Positions 23,432-34,545 of a DNA stretch of 64,000 bases are shown in pieces (within the stretch, counting starts at the first letter, position 1; each line of letters begins with the position of its first letter). A program made the translations under genes and the position numbers. Location: positions 60,028,079-60,092,078 of the forward strand of contig OY829327.1 in NCBI GenBank assembly GCA_963691655.1. The letters run 5' to 3'. The notes beneath the pieces are model-generated. The model worked only from the letters and a program-made list of their open reading frames with translations. It did no database searches and was not told where the DNA came from. Source of the DNA: Toxonevra muliebris (lineage: Eukaryota; Arthropoda; Insecta; Diptera; Pallopteridae).

Positions 23432-26089
23432 TATATATTATATACATAAAATCTTTTTTTTTGTCATAAGAATGGATCTCCGTTCTTAACTATAAACGTA
23501 AGGACATCGAGAAAAATCAGAGTTGGATAAATTTCATTTCAATCACATTAACCGAATCGATCATTATTCTTTCAAATTTCCAATTTCTAACAAGTAACAA
23601 AGTTACGTAAACTCTCTAGACTTTGGTGTTTTTCTGGTTTACTAGAAAAATTCGTATTTTTAAATGCGCCATCATAAATATTTGGACTGTGTGTTGTACC
23701 TCCTTTATTGGGAATTGAGGGAGTTAGAATGAGGTTAAAAGTTATTTCGTTCAACAAACATTCAATAGTAGTGTTTCCAATCTTCGTCTACATTTTGTGA
23801 AAGTTTGAATGTATAACTCACTGGACATAAAGTGGACGGTATTTGACAATTTGGCATAGTGCCTCCACCAAACTAAACGCATTATATCTAAGTTAATGTT
23901 TGGAGTATAGCATATGAATAGAGATATCGATATCGCAATTAAGAAAGGATTTTGCCACAAATAAACTCTGCAAAAACTATTTTAGATTTATTACTGAAAT
24001 GCTACATTTACTAATGTTACAGTTTCAAAAATAAATAAATCTGAAATTCGAAATTTTGTTGTTGCTAAGAAAGTGATTATACATAAGGATAATCCCAAAC
24101 GAAATAATGAGATTGTTGTAACCAGTGTTACTAGAGTACAGACAGCCATATGATGACTTCTGTACAGAAGCTGCCAAGATCAGTTCTCGGATCAGGCCGA
24201 ACACAAAAGGAGAAAAAATAAATAACTCATTACCTATGTGGGTTAAGTTTGTCTTATGTGTTCAACAGCGTACAACTTGGCATACCATCGATATCACTGC
24301 CCCCTAATTATGTATATAAAAAATTTAATAATATAATAATTACATGACCAAAAAATTTTCCAAAAATTGAGTAGTGTATATCGAAACTTTGAAAGATTTA
24401 TATTTTATAGATAAATTTGGAGTAGTTAAATATAACGGACGCATGGAAATATTAGCATAAATTGACTCCTATTCCTTAATTGAGTGTTCATCCTATAATA
24501 ATTAATATAAAGTTAGGCGCTGTTTGTGAGAGTTATACATTGAGTTACATAGAATTATATATGCTGTTATTGTAATATAATATTCTGATGGTGTGTCTGT
24601 CTGTATGTTAGCCCAAGTTTTTAGCAAAAGTTTTCTTTAGATATCTTTTTTTACTATGACTAAATGACTTTTGAGCCAATAATTTTTAATAGTCTATAAT
24701 AAAATTAATTTGCGAAATTATCAATTTTTTTAGTTACAAATTTTTATTGTGATATTTTTATGAGACTCTTTAAAAAATATAAAAATTAGATAGTGAACCA
24801 TCATTAATATTTGTGTTTTATAAAAGTATATACATGCATTTTCTTATGACTCATATAACATATTTTTATTTTAATTAGAAACATCCATCATGACATTCAT
24901 ATAAGTTCAAAAGTTCTTTTGAATATTGAATTATAAACTAAAAAAAATATATTATGAATACTGTTGAGTTGGATTTTTATAAATGTATTATGTTTGTTTT
25001 ATATTTTAATTTCTATCAAAATTTCCATTACTTTAAAAATTTAACGTTTTCAACAGAAATGAAAATTATTTATTAATTCATATTTGTCTGATTATTTTCA
25101 TTCTATTGTAAAATTTTCGTCGAATAACAATTTGTTTAATTACTAAAAAAATACTAAAATAATATGTTTAATTATTAATTTAATGCCGTTTGACTTACTT
25201 AAACAAACCTAAGTTTAATTATGAGTATCTTAAACATTCTTTAAAAATGAAAACCAAAGCTTTTAAATAACTTAACGGTCTTTTAATACTTACTTAAAGT
25301 CACACTAAACAAGTGTGCATTTTTCTAGTCAGAAATTTTATGATAAAGATTAAACCAAGCACAATGAAACAAAAATAAATAAATTTTATTCTATTTAATA
25401 AGCGCATCTGTTATATTTATATATGTTAAGGCACATATGTAATAAATGTGTGGAAATCTATAATATTTATGGGATAAGAAATTAATTTTTATACATACAC
25501 ATATACACATAAACCTCTTACATAGCTGCAAATGCTTAAATGTACCATATATCGAATGTCGCATGTGTTCAGGAATACCATTTTAATAAAACTCTGAGGG
25601 AAAACTGTGATCCTTCAGTTACATTACACAAACCAAAATTCTGTTGTGTTCCTTACATAAAGGCAGTTGGGAAATTGTGGAAACCTTTTTATGGTTGTTT
25701 ATAGCAAGGAATGAAACCGGAATCGAAATCGTAACCGTAACCGTTATTTTCATCTGAAAAAAAAAACGAAACCGAAACGGATTGAAACACTGGAACCGGT
25801 TCAAATTGGTACGATATCGGCCTAAAATAATTGTCGTATATTTTGTTATTATAAAATATCTTAATTTTATCGTTTTAATACGCTTTTGCTCTGAAGTACG
25901 GATATTAAGGGATTCATACGTTTTTTTTCTGTTGACAACTCAGCAAGATTAATACATATTTATTTATATAGTTTAAAATAGTTTTATTATAGTTTATTTA
26001 TAGTTTTTTATTATAGTTTATTTATAGTTTAAAATAACTTCAAACCTTATTAAAATTTAAAATCTAAAATACATACATTCTCATTATGC
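23432..26089. other. AT-rich intergenic region without recognised features
   Basis: Very AT-rich sequence with simple low-complexity tracts, including an AACCG-rich patch at 25715-25800 and TTTATAGTTTA repeats at 25965-26035. No gene, RNA or element with readable ends was found. Small ORFs look random. Confidence 0.5.
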
Positions 26090-26149
26090 CATGTATCTAT
26101 ACTTCTGAGTGAAGAAACGAAGACTTCTTGTCGATTCAAGTTCTCTTTA

Positions 26150-26360
26150 TTACTTAAATTCTTATGATCTAACTTTATATGTTTTTTGCTTGTATCGTTG
26201 AATTAATTTTGTTAATAAATGTTTGATAAAAATCTATATCTATAGCTGAACGTTCCATCCTGTACTTTCGCAGACCCTGTATTTATCATAGCTATTTCGG
26301 AGTTTGAATAGTCAAGGATTTTAACTTTTGCTGTGGAAAAAGTGATGGGTATCCTTAAAG
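26150..26360 (-). pseudogene. Errantivirus envelope gene, N-terminal fragment
   Basis: Downstream of the integrase on the minus strand, a short coding block reads KVKILDYSNSEIAMINTGSA and continues for a few residues. It resembles the mature N-terminal region of gypsy-type envelope proteins. The similarity fades by about 26150, and stops interrupt it. It supports a gag-pol-env layout for this remnant. Confidence 0.5.
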
Positions 26361-26439
26361 AAAGATCTTAGTTTTTAATATTACTCTTGTGTATTGTGCG
26401 CCCTGATTCATTTTCAATAATTTTGGATTTATATATTTT

Positions 26440-26870
26440 TACTATTTCTTTCTTGTACCTGGTTCTTTACCTAATCGTTTATTTATTTTGACAAAATAAA
26501 TTCCCCAGAAGAGTATTTCTTAATTTTTTTCTGTTGCTTTTCCTTAAGCTTCTTATTGTTCTCCTGCCTTTCTTGTTCGTGTTGCTCAGGGGTTATAGTA
26601 ACTCGTCTACCAAAAAAGGCTTCTGTTGGTTTTTTGCCTGTAGTGGAATGTGTGGTAATGTTAAGGTTATATTCATAAACGGACCTTTTTAGGAGTTCAA
26701 GGAATGTTCTATGGTTATGGTCGGTCCTTAGGCAACGCATTATTTGCGATAGTCTGGAATAGAAGCGTTCAAATTGGCCATTAACTGTATTCTTGTAGAG
26801 AGGAGTTTTAAATATTTCTAACCCTAGTTGCAATTTAACTTTCTTCGCTTCGACACTTTTTTCTGTTCGA
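26440..26870 (-). pseudogene. gypsy/errantivirus integrase, C-terminal half
   Basis: The minus-strand frame from about 26870 encodes the end of the integrase catalytic core, which joins retroviral DNA to the chromosome. The third catalytic acidic residue is the Glu of NGQFERFYS. LKRSVYEYNLNITTHSTTGK and PTEAFFGRR follow, then a basic, charged tail ending in the KINKRLG block typical of gypsy-like elements. A single-base loss at about 26485 puts that last block out of frame. The first two catalytic residues and all of reverse transcriptase and RNase H are missing upstream. Confidence 0.85.
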
Positions 26871-26879
26871 TCTTATTTT

Positions 26880-27340
26880 AGTGTCTGATCAATTGATATC
26901 TTTATTAATTTTCTTAAATTTAACCCAACACGTTTAAGAATATTCGCATGTGCTGAAAAACCTTAAATTCACTTGAACTCTAGTGTCTTTTATTATATGC
27001 TGATTTTACAGCGGAAGCAGTAAAATAACCAAAAGCAAAAGTCAATAAATATTTATTAATTCAGCAATTGAAACCATTCGATTTTAACTTAAAATATTGA
27101 ACTACTCTGTGGAGCTACACTTGGTTGCTCCAAATTTGCAAAAATAACCACTTTTTTAACAATTTGAAATTAATATTTATTGAGTACAAGAAATACAAAA
27201 ATTTATGGTGCACTGGTTGATCCGTACGTGTCGCGTCTTACAAATTCTTTCGTCGACTGTTCGTTAGTTGTCCTTTTCTGTTTATTTCTTGCTCTGTCAC
27301 TGTTGTGTTTATTTCGTAGTTCGTCTTGTTTGTGTCAGGG
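26880..27340 (-). other. Non-coding insert replacing the RT/RNase H region
   Basis: Between the protease remnant and the integrase remnant only about 460 bases remain, where roughly 2 kb of reverse transcriptase and RNase H would be expected. The sequence has no coding similarity. It contains AATAAATATTAATTTC near 27165-27185 and may be an LTR-like or unrelated insertion that accompanied the deletion. Confidence 0.45.
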
Positions 27341-27360
27341 TTGATTTCACAAGTCTGCTT

Positions 27361-27555
27361 CTATATTGTCGATTTCGTAAAACCAAATACATGAAGAAAA
27401 TGATAGAAGTTTTGTATCGCTAACCTTTTTTTAATTTGGTAAATGCCTGATTTGTTGTAAAAACTCGTGGCACCTCTATCTATCAATGATTTGAAGTCCT
27501 TGCCAATTGCCTCATCGTGCTTAAAAATATACGGAAGGCTTGCCATTATCATAAA
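27361..27555 (-). pseudogene. gypsy/errantivirus protease remnant
   Basis: The minus-strand frame contains LPYIF...KDFKSLIDRGATSF, corresponding to the retroviral aspartic protease active site D-T/S-G-A, here with Arg in place of Thr, followed by NKSGIYQIKK. Protease cleaves Gag-Pol during particle maturation. The altered active site and the missing downstream RT show that it is dead. It follows the gag fragment on the same strand. Confidence 0.7.
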
Positions 27556-27779
27556 AAATGATCCTCTTTTATATTATTTACCCTCTGGACCTTTTGTTGG
27601 GATTGCACTGTACTCTGCTCACTTTCGGTAACTCTTTTTTGGCTTTGCATATTACTTTGCCACTGGTTTCTATTATGGACTTGTGCATTATTCCACTGAT
27701 TTCCGCTGTTATTTTGTGGTGTTTAGAATTGGAAACTATTTTTTGGCCTATTTAAAATCTGTAGTGACGGATCGACTTC

Positions 27780-28133
27780 CATAGGTTCTGGTTAATTACT
27801 AAAATTATTGTTATTTCTATTATACTGTGGTCGAATTGAGAATCACAATTGATTTTGATTTCGATTAAAGTTGGAAAAGTTTCCGCTATTTTTATTGAAT
27901 TGCAGAGCAAGATGTGCTTTTTTGTTATTTGATTTAAGTCCCTGCGCCTTTGCCAATGCGCTCAGCAAATCGTCAGGCTCTAATGAAAATAATATATTCG
28001 ACAAATGACCATTTAATTCTGTTATAAATATTCTTAAGGCATTTTCCCTATAATTTTTATTCAGTTCAATAGTTATAGGACTATCCGACACATGCGTCAT
28101 AATGGTTTGATTTATAAGCAGAGTCACTTTCAT
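27780..28133 (-). pseudogene. gypsy/errantivirus gag, C-terminal part
   Basis: The minus-strand frame from 28133 encodes a gypsy-type Gag capsid segment: ENALRIFITELNGHLSNILF, then LEPDDLLSALAKAQGLK and an Asn/Gln/Phe-rich tail (NFSNFNRNQNQ). A stop at 27843 interrupts the tail, which continues in frame fragments towards 27600. In intact elements Gag forms the particle that packages the RNA. The segment lies upstream of protease and integrase pieces on the same strand, so these are one damaged element lacking its Gag N-terminus and 5' LTR. Confidence 0.8.
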
Positions 28134-28285
28134 ATTAACCTGATTATAATATTCTATTATCTATTAAATTGGAGCGGATCAAAAAACTAATTCAACTCAA
28201 CATAATTAAGCTAAACTAAAAATGCAAGCTGCCTCTTCTGCTGTCCTTCTGCTAACGTGCTTATTGTTGTCGTTGTTGTTTTCTT

Positions 28286-28382
28286 GCGCGAAATAAGGTT
28301 TTGATCCTTAGGTCAAACAAAAAAAAACAAACTTTTAAACTGAAACATCTTCCACACATAAAAAAGCATAACTTCAAGTTTT
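28286..28382 (-). repeat. LTR fragment, copy at the env end
   Basis: About 97 bases (containing TTTTGATCCTTAGGTCAAAC on the + strand) recur at 29908-30000. The copy adjoins the 3' end of the env remnant on the minus strand, as a 3' LTR would. Only this part of the LTR is recognisable. Confidence 0.65.
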
Positions 28383-28942
28383 AACTTCGGGATGACGGGT
28401 GTTCGTTGAGGTTTGTAGATGGCTTTAACTTTCCTTGCCGTGAACTGGACTGCTGTAATTGCTAGTGCGCATAATATTGACACGGCCACATAGGCGTAGT
28501 TGATCCGCTTCCTTGTTTCGTTCTGTAGTATTATCACCGCTTCTTCGTTCTTAAATTGGTATTGCTTTAGTTTCTGTAAATTTAATGTGTCCACAATCGA
28601 TTTCAGTTTAATGTCTGTGCATGTTGGTCGAGCGATGTGTACTTCATCCCAGAATACGGATGAGTCATCTCGGTAGATTATGCCATTGATGTCGATGTAG
28701 TAGTTCTTAAAATGTAATAAAGCTGTTCCTTCTACGATAAGCTGAATTTCGCTGTAAGTAGAGTTTATTAGTGACTTTCTCACATTAACAAATATGTAAA
28801 ATATAATTTTTCTCAGGCTGGTAGATAGTTTCGATACTGCCTACGTCGATCAAAAGCGCATTGAGATGCTTCGCCATTCATTATTCGTCCGATGCATGTT
28901 GAATCTTTTGTTACTTCTAGATGCGACGATCTTGTGCAGAAG

Positions 28943-28973
<31 letters not shown>

Positions 28974-29067
28974 TCTTTATCCTCGAGCATGTCTTGTCGA
29001 AATACTGAACTTTTTCACTATTATATGTTATGTTCGGTTTTGTTATAATTTGTTTACATAGTTTCAT
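28313..29067 (-). pseudogene. Errantivirus envelope gene, C-terminal region, broken
   Basis: Two minus-strand blocks belong together: 29067-28813 (Cys-containing ectodomain, interrupted by a TA microsatellite) and 28783-28313, which contains a membrane-spanning segment of about 20 hydrophobic residues (YAYVAVSILCALAITAVQF) near its end and a short basic cytoplasmic tail. This is the layout of the fusion/transmembrane part of insect retrovirus Env, which serves infectious transfer. A frameshift near 28800 and the microsatellite break it. The frame runs into the LTR fragment. It lies upstream of the gag piece at 28133, so it belongs to a different, neighbouring insertion. Confidence 0.7.
28942..28973. 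repeat. (TA)n microsatellite inside the env remnant
   Basis: An almost pure TA dinucleotide run with one G interruption. It interrupts the coding similarity of the env fragment and so grew after the element died. Confidence 0.9.
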
Positions 29068-29099
29068 TTCTGGGTAATGTTATAATATGATAAAAGTAA

Positions 29100-29660
29100 T
29101 TCTCTTCAAGAGATATATTAGGTATTTTTGTATTATAATTCTAATATATTTTCTTCTTTACGAATCCTGTTTGTGGTTTCTTGTGCCATTTTTCTTAAAT
29201 TTGTTTCTATATTTTCCTGCTCCTTATTAATATATGGTCCTAGCCTTAGTTGTAGTATGCCTTGAGCTTTTTTAATGTTATGGATTTCTATGATTTGGGA
29301 GAGTATTATTTTAAACCTAGAAAATTCGAATATATTCTTATATTTTTGGTTAATTATTTTATTCTTGATTTGTGTATTTTCTGTCTGTTAGTTGTTATTA
29401 AAGTTCCTTTATTATTTTTCTTTACTTTGGGTTTTGCGAACCTTGGTGTGGTTTTGTTTCTCCCACACTCTCTTCTATCGTTTACTTCAACGTTTGTTTC
29501 TGGACTCGTATAATTTATCTATTTTATTGCTTACTTCGGTTTTTAATTTATCTTTGATAGAGGGTCAAAGTATTTCTTGGAATTCATTAATTTTTTTTTT
29601 TTGGAAAAATGTAGTTGATCATGCTGATTTATGTTGTTGTAGTTGAAATAGTTGAATAGT
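29100..29660 (-). pseudogene. Internal region of the second errantivirus, probable gag start, heavily decayed
   Basis: Downstream of the primer-binding site the minus strand shows fragmentary coding sequence in several frames (for example KTEVSNKIDKLYESRN near 29550 and EQENIETNLRKMAQETTNRI near 29190). Position next to the leader suggests Gag, but the pieces are too short to assign, and the second block could be env. Pol is absent between here and the env piece, so this copy lost its centre. Confidence 0.4.
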
Positions 29661-29892
29661 TGCTGATTTATTTATTGAGCGGGTTTTTCCAGTTGTAAAG
29701 GGTAAAAACCCAACGTCCCTTTAAGCACACAGTGTTGTTTCGGAGATTCTTCTCAAATTTACAACACTTTTTATTGCACCGTTTGCTTCACTGTTTGATA
29801 GGGTTTGTTTTGTAATTTTTTCGTTATTTTGTATCGTTTTATAATGTTGTATAGTTCTTTAACACTTTTCTACAGTGAAGGACCGTCAACTA

Positions 29893-29909
29893 TCCTACCG
29901 ACTGCGCCA
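29893..29909 (-). other. Retroviral primer-binding site complementary to tRNA-Ser
   Basis: The minus strand reads TGGCGCAGTCGGTAGGA, directly after the end of the LTR fragment. It is the exact complement of the 3' end of insect tRNA-Ser including CCA (TCCTACCGACTGCGCCA). The tRNA-Ser primer is known for errantiviruses such as 17.6, 297 and ZAM, so this fixes the strand and the 5' end of the second element. Confidence 0.9.
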
Positions 29910-30000
29910 AATAAAGTTTTTGATCCTTAGATCAAATAAAAAAAAAAAACTTTAAGTGAAACAACTTCCCCAAATAAAAAAATAACAACTTTAAGTTTTA
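29908..30000 (-). repeat. LTR fragment, 5' copy next to the primer-binding site
   Basis: This is the partner of the repeat at 28286-28382, sharing for instance TTTTTGATCCTTAGATCAAA, and it ends at the primer-binding site as a 5' LTR must. Similarity between the two copies stops near 30000, so either the LTR is very short or one copy is truncated. Confidence 0.65.
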
Positions 30001-30059
30001 CATCGCAAAAAAGACAGACTTTAATTGATTAATTGAATTAAAATGAAAACAATGAATTC

Positions 30060-30345
30060 AGACATAGAGGCAGCAATTTCGTGGTAGTAGAATGTTAATG
30101 CGCATGTAGTTTGTTGTTGTCCGTGTTGTTTATGCGCTGATGGTAACTTATACGTAAACGCTTTTCCAACCGGACTAATTTGTCATCGTTGTCGCTGCCA
30201 TCGCCGTTTCGCGGACGTATTTTTTCGGCTGAAGATATATTTCCGAGAACTTTCTCAACTGAAGGAATTCGCAGATGATTGTGTGGTTGAATTGGCAGAA
30301 CATTTATCATAGGAGGTTCAGCATCTAAATTTTTCCTGGCAGCCG
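30060..30345 (-). other. Minus-strand open frame of unknown origin
   Basis: The minus strand from about 30345 stays open for some 90 codons and reads non-randomly: it is polar, with an Asn/Asp-rich end (INNTDNNK) and NHLRIPSVEKVLGNISS. The part from the Met at 30310 to the stop at 30095 is 71 codons. I do not recognise it. It lies just outside the LTR fragment and might be a piece of another retroelement or of a host retrocopy. No introns or start context support a gene. Confidence 0.25.
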
Positions 30346-30853
30346 CACTGCCGCTGTTTCTATATTTTTTCTATGTAAGGTCTGTTTAACCTCTTATAGA
30401 TCAAAATTGGTTGCTGACAACCTCTTATCATTCGTAATGTCGTAAAATTCTATGAAGCTATGATAAGGTATGCGAGAAGAGCCTTAAACTACAAAACAGT
30501 TAATTCGTATTAACCTCCTTAACCCTGGGATTGAATATCCAAATAATGTTCGAAAAATTAAGTAAAATGAGAGATACGGTTTCCATTTTATTTGAGTTTT
30601 CTTTAAAATACGGTTACAAAGGTTATAGCAAACATTATGCCCCATTGGAAAACTTTAGGATTAAAAGTCCCGGACACATTATTTTTTAAAATTTATTTTA
30701 ATATTTGCACAAAATGTTGAAGAAAATCAACCAAATTTTGAGGAAAAACTCGGGGGGTGAAAGAGTTAAATCAAAATCTCGTTAAATCGTAAACCTCTGT
30801 AATTCGTAAAAAATTGCTGGTTCCTTGCGATTACGAATTATCGGGATTCTACT

Positions 30854-31060
30854 GTATTAAAAATAAAATTAATTAAATACATGTATTTTTAAAGTTTTTA
30901 ATTCACAGCATTTCAAAATTATACAATCACAAAAAAAGCTAAAACAAGATAATGGAAAAAGAATATTTTATACACTTTGATCACAAAAAAAAATATAGAG
31001 TAATAATTTATAACTATCACATATCGATGTCAAAGTCTATATTCTCTTCATTACTAAATG
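30854..31060 (+). repeat. Dispersed repeat, copy 1 (uninterrupted)
   Basis: About 190 bases from TATTAAAAATAAAATTAATT to CACATATCGATGTC recur at 63081-64000, where a 732-bp element interrupts them. The left border, CTACTG next to TA at 30854, coincides with the end of another sequence resembling a pogo/Tigger terminus (GAATCCCGATAATTCG on the minus strand). Confidence 0.85.
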
Positions 31061-31194
31061 AATTTTCGTGTTTTAATTAATAATATGAAGTAAAGAATTT
31101 TTTGAATTGAGTGACTTACGGTTACGAACTTTGGGTTTAAATAAGTTCATTGCCCATTGTTTCGATAAAAAATGTTGTAAGGATTATTCAGGAA

Positions 31195-31330
31195 ATGGAT
31201 TATTTAGCGGAGCATTTAGTGTCTTTTAAATTGAAAAAAAACGCGTTAAAAAAACCCGCTGACCGCTAAATCACTTTTTCCCCGCGTTTTAATTTTCAAA
31301 AAGCACTAAATTTAGCGGGAAAAGCGCTGA
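31195..31330. repeat. Imperfect inverted repeat around TTTAGCGG
   Basis: GCATTTAGTGTCTTTTAAATTG near 31210 is the imperfect reverse complement of AATTTTCAAAAAGCACTAAAT near 31290, with CCCGCTGACCGC in the middle. This looks like a small palindromic MITE; no target duplication could be assigned. Confidence 0.45.
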
Positions 31331-32940
31331 GTTGGCCACACTGTTCCTAGCATTTTATTTATCATTGCTTCAATAGTTGTCTCCTTCTTTAAAAAATAAA
31401 TCTTCATTTTCTTCTCTTCTCTTATAATCTTTTTCAAACATTTTTCTCTTCTTTATTCATATTTTCTCTTACTAATTCATTAAATTCTTGTATTTCCTTT
31501 ATTTTTTATAAATGAGGCACTTTTGATATGAACAGACACTTGTTTTTTTTTTTTAGTTTTCCATCCCTTGTTTCAGATTTTTTTGTCGTTACTTTCTTTT
31601 TCTTTAAATTGTCTTTCTTCTAGCTCATAGGTTTTTTTTTATGGGTATTAGTTTTAAATTTAAACCTGATCAACATTCGAATTATTATTAGTACCAGTGA
31701 GATTTCCCTTTTTAAACCCTGGTTCTGAATAAGAATTATTTTTGAATTATTCAAATTTGTCCTTATGAAATATGTTTTCCATTTATTTTAAGATTACTTC
31801 TTGTTTCAATGGTATAAATATATTATTTCCTAATACATCGAATGGGTTTTCGTTGGGAAATCTCGCTACTAAGAAATTCATGGAACCTAATTCTAATTGG
31901 GATTCTTTGGGATAATATGTTAAAACCTGTTTCTCTATCTATGTCTTTCCATTTGTAATTTTTTTATATCATATCCACAAAAATTTACATAAATTATTGG
32001 TAAGTTCTTTGTTCTGAGGCTGTTAATGGAAAATTTCAAAGTGCGCCAATATGACGCGAAGCTACTTTATTTGTTGAAATTGCGATTCGGATTAATATTC
32101 AGTCAATTTTCATTTTGCTTTTCAATTCAATTTTAATTCTCATTTCAATTTTCTGTTCACTTAAATTAAAACATGAAAAATCTTTTGAAAATTCATACAG
32201 GCGGCTTCGCATTTCAATTTCAGGGTTCTTTTGTCCATTCTTCACTTTATTTCTGCCATTTTCCAACTTCTGACCAAAACTTAATGCAATGCTCAGCAAA
32301 AATGTTGCAATTTAAACGATATTTCTAACGATAATAAAAGAAGTTCGGCCTAGAACAAAAGTTACGGACAAAAAACAAAAAATGGTCCGAGTCTGGAAAC
32401 ACTCACCTATAAATAGATTGAAACGCAACATTTTACTTGAATTTAATTTTCCAGGGTACCATATGCAAAATCGGAATGTTTATTACTTGAACTTTAATTA
32501 TTTGATCGTCAATAAAAACAATTTTTTGATATTTCCTTTTTTGTTCAAAAATTATAATATTTTGATTTTTATTTGTTTTCTCATACATAATAATCTTTTT
32601 TTGATTTTTATATTTATTTTTGATCGAAAGGAAAAAATCAAAACGTTACACAGCATTTTGGTAGTGATGCACCGATTACGATTATCATTAATCGTAACCG
32701 CAGGTTATAGCCATTTTTCGGTTAATCATAACCGGCGATTATTACGGTAATCGTACAATGCGGTTATTGACAAAATTTTCATATTATTGAACTACATATA
32801 TTTGTACTACTACAATGACCTGAGCAAATTTTACGACCTGGCTTAAAACCAGGAAGCTGTGCAAGGTTTTGATATAAAAATCAAGCAATGTTTTTTACTT
32901 TTTGAACATAAAAAATATCAGGATACTAATATTATGTCTG
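31331..32940. other. AT-rich region with simple repeats
   Basis: T-rich sequence with TTCAATTT-type repeats near 32100-32220 and clustered copies of TAATCGTAACCG/GGTTAT in both orientations at 32670-32765. No gene recognised; ORFs are low complexity. Confidence 0.45.
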
Positions 32941-33486
32941 ACGCTGGGTCCTAATTGCATCCGATGCATACGATGCGAAATTTGTATATGGTATACGAAA
33001 AAATCATTGGATACTATGCTATTTGTCGTACTGGAAATTGTATACAAAATGTAAATAACTACAACATTTTATTTCATTTGCATTGCAGTTTAAAATAAAT
33101 ACAGATTTCTTCTTGTTCTCCATTTAAAATTCTTGTATCTTTTTTTGTTCCTCAAAAACTTTCACTTCTCCATTTTCATTTAAAAATTCGGACACGACTA
33201 ATTAAAAAATCAAACAAGCTTGATTTTCATCGGATGCGAACAATACGAAGTAATCGCATCATGCTGTATTCGGAAAGTCCCATTTGTTGCCTGCAGTTTA
33301 TTTCCAATAGGAATCGTTTGCAGCTATTGCGTCGTACAGTTTGGATACGATTAAACAAAGAGTACGATGCGTAGTCATCGCATCGTATTTAATTAGAACA
33401 GCATCATTTGATGCCTGCAGTTTGTTCTCAAAAACATGTCGGATACATTCGCACTCGAAAAATCGCATTCAATTAGGATACAGCGT
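32941..33486. mobile_element. TIR element of about 546 bp rich in GATGCGAT motifs
   Basis: The left end ACGCTGGGTCCTAATTGCAT matches the reverse complement of the right end, ACGCTGTATCCTAATTGAAT, with three differences. Inside, GCATCGTA/GATGCGAA motifs and two copies of a block containing TTGCCTGCAGTTT or ATGCCTGCAGTTT (near 33286 and 33408) repeat. No ORF of note. Confidence 0.65.
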
Positions 33487-34012
33487 GAGAAAACAAAAAA
33501 AAATAACTTCCAGAGCATGCAATCAATATCTTACCGATGCACTCGACATTGTTCTCCGATATTTTCATTTAAATATTTAAAAATAATTATTATTTTCAGT
33601 TCCTGAATTTTTTTTTCTTGAATTTTTATACTCTATGTACTAAACGAAATGCTAACGACTTAAGATTTATTTTGTTCGATATTTTGGAGGGATCAGAAAA
33701 GTTCACAATCAGAGAGGATATGCAAAATTTATATATCTTCTTTTTTTTTGAAAAATAAAAAGCGTTGCTTAATTTTTTAAGATGTCATTTGGCCAAAATG
33801 TTGATATGTATTTCGAGGTTTATGTGCCTACTGCGTATTAAATAATGTTAAGCTTACAAATTTTATCAAACAAAAAAAAATTTCACAGCAAGTTAAATGC
33901 TTAAAAATATATTTTCATATAGCACAACTTTAAGGAAAATATATATTTATACTAATAAATGAGGGGCGTATTTTAAAAACATGTTAATCCACCACCTAGT
34001 TTCTCAAACTGA
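33487..34012. other. AT-rich intergenic stretch
   Basis: No gene, RNA or element end recognised. Confidence 0.4.
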
Positions 34013-34138
34013 GATGCACATTATCATAGACAAAAATAAAGTGTACTTTAACTAAACTCTGCTTTAATGCCACGCATTGTTATTGTATTAAATTATTGTT
34101 TGATTAAAGTACACTTTATTTTTGGATATAATTATGCG
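34013..34138. repeat. 126-bp inverted repeat
   Basis: GACAAAAATAAAGTGTACTT near 34031 is mirrored by AAGTACACTTTATTTTTGGA near 34106; arms of about 42 bases with a few differences surround a 38-base centre. Probably a small MITE. Confidence 0.6.
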
Positions 34139-34218
34139 CTATATAATTGTTCCATTTTATTGAAAAATGACATGCCCATTTATAAAGTAAAGGTAGTTAG
34201 ATTAAATTTTTTATGATC

Positions 34219-34545
34219 CTATGAAAATCTAAATTCCACAAGCCAAAATGAGGAAATGAGGTTTTCACAGTGAGGAAACATTACAAGAAAAAAAATAGTT
34301 AGATTTAAAATAAACCTGTTTTTATTCTGGATATACATATTAATATATAATTGTGGAATTATCAAAGATAAACCTTCTGAACTTGTTAACCGACTTTGAT
34401 AAAACTTTTTATAAAACAAAATTGTTGTAACAGTTAGACGAAGTGATGCCATTGGCTTTAAATCACCCTTAGTTTTCATGCATACTAACTGCTGGCTTTC
34501 ATATTCAATGACAACAGGATTTGCCGTAACTGACAGCTTTGTCAT
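34219..34545 (-). CDS. Unrecognised small open frame, 108 codons
   Basis: An ATG at 34545 opens a minus-strand frame whose first 40 residues look coding (MTKLSVTANPVVIEYESQQL), while the rest is hydrophobic. A second minus-strand frame of 73 codons, 34844-34623, lies upstream. Neither resembles a family I know, and neither has clear signals. They could be remnants of one transposon or chance frames. Reported only as a candidate. Confidence 0.2.
   Translation of the reverse strand: MTKLSVTANPVVIEYESQQLVCMKTKGDLKPMASLRLTVTTILFYKKFYQSRLTSSEGLSLIIPQLYINMYIQNKNRFILNLTIFFLVMFPHCENLISSFWLVEFRFS

Noticed and set aside
29262..29646. Hydrophobic + strand ORFs of 83-84 codons
   Set aside because: They are antisense to the AT-rich errantivirus remnant, and their composition (Phe/Leu runs) is that of T-rich DNA.
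32382..32750. 122-codon + strand ORF
   Set aside because: It consists of Phe/Leu/Asn from AT-rich sequence and runs into a TAATCG repeat; no start context or homology pattern.
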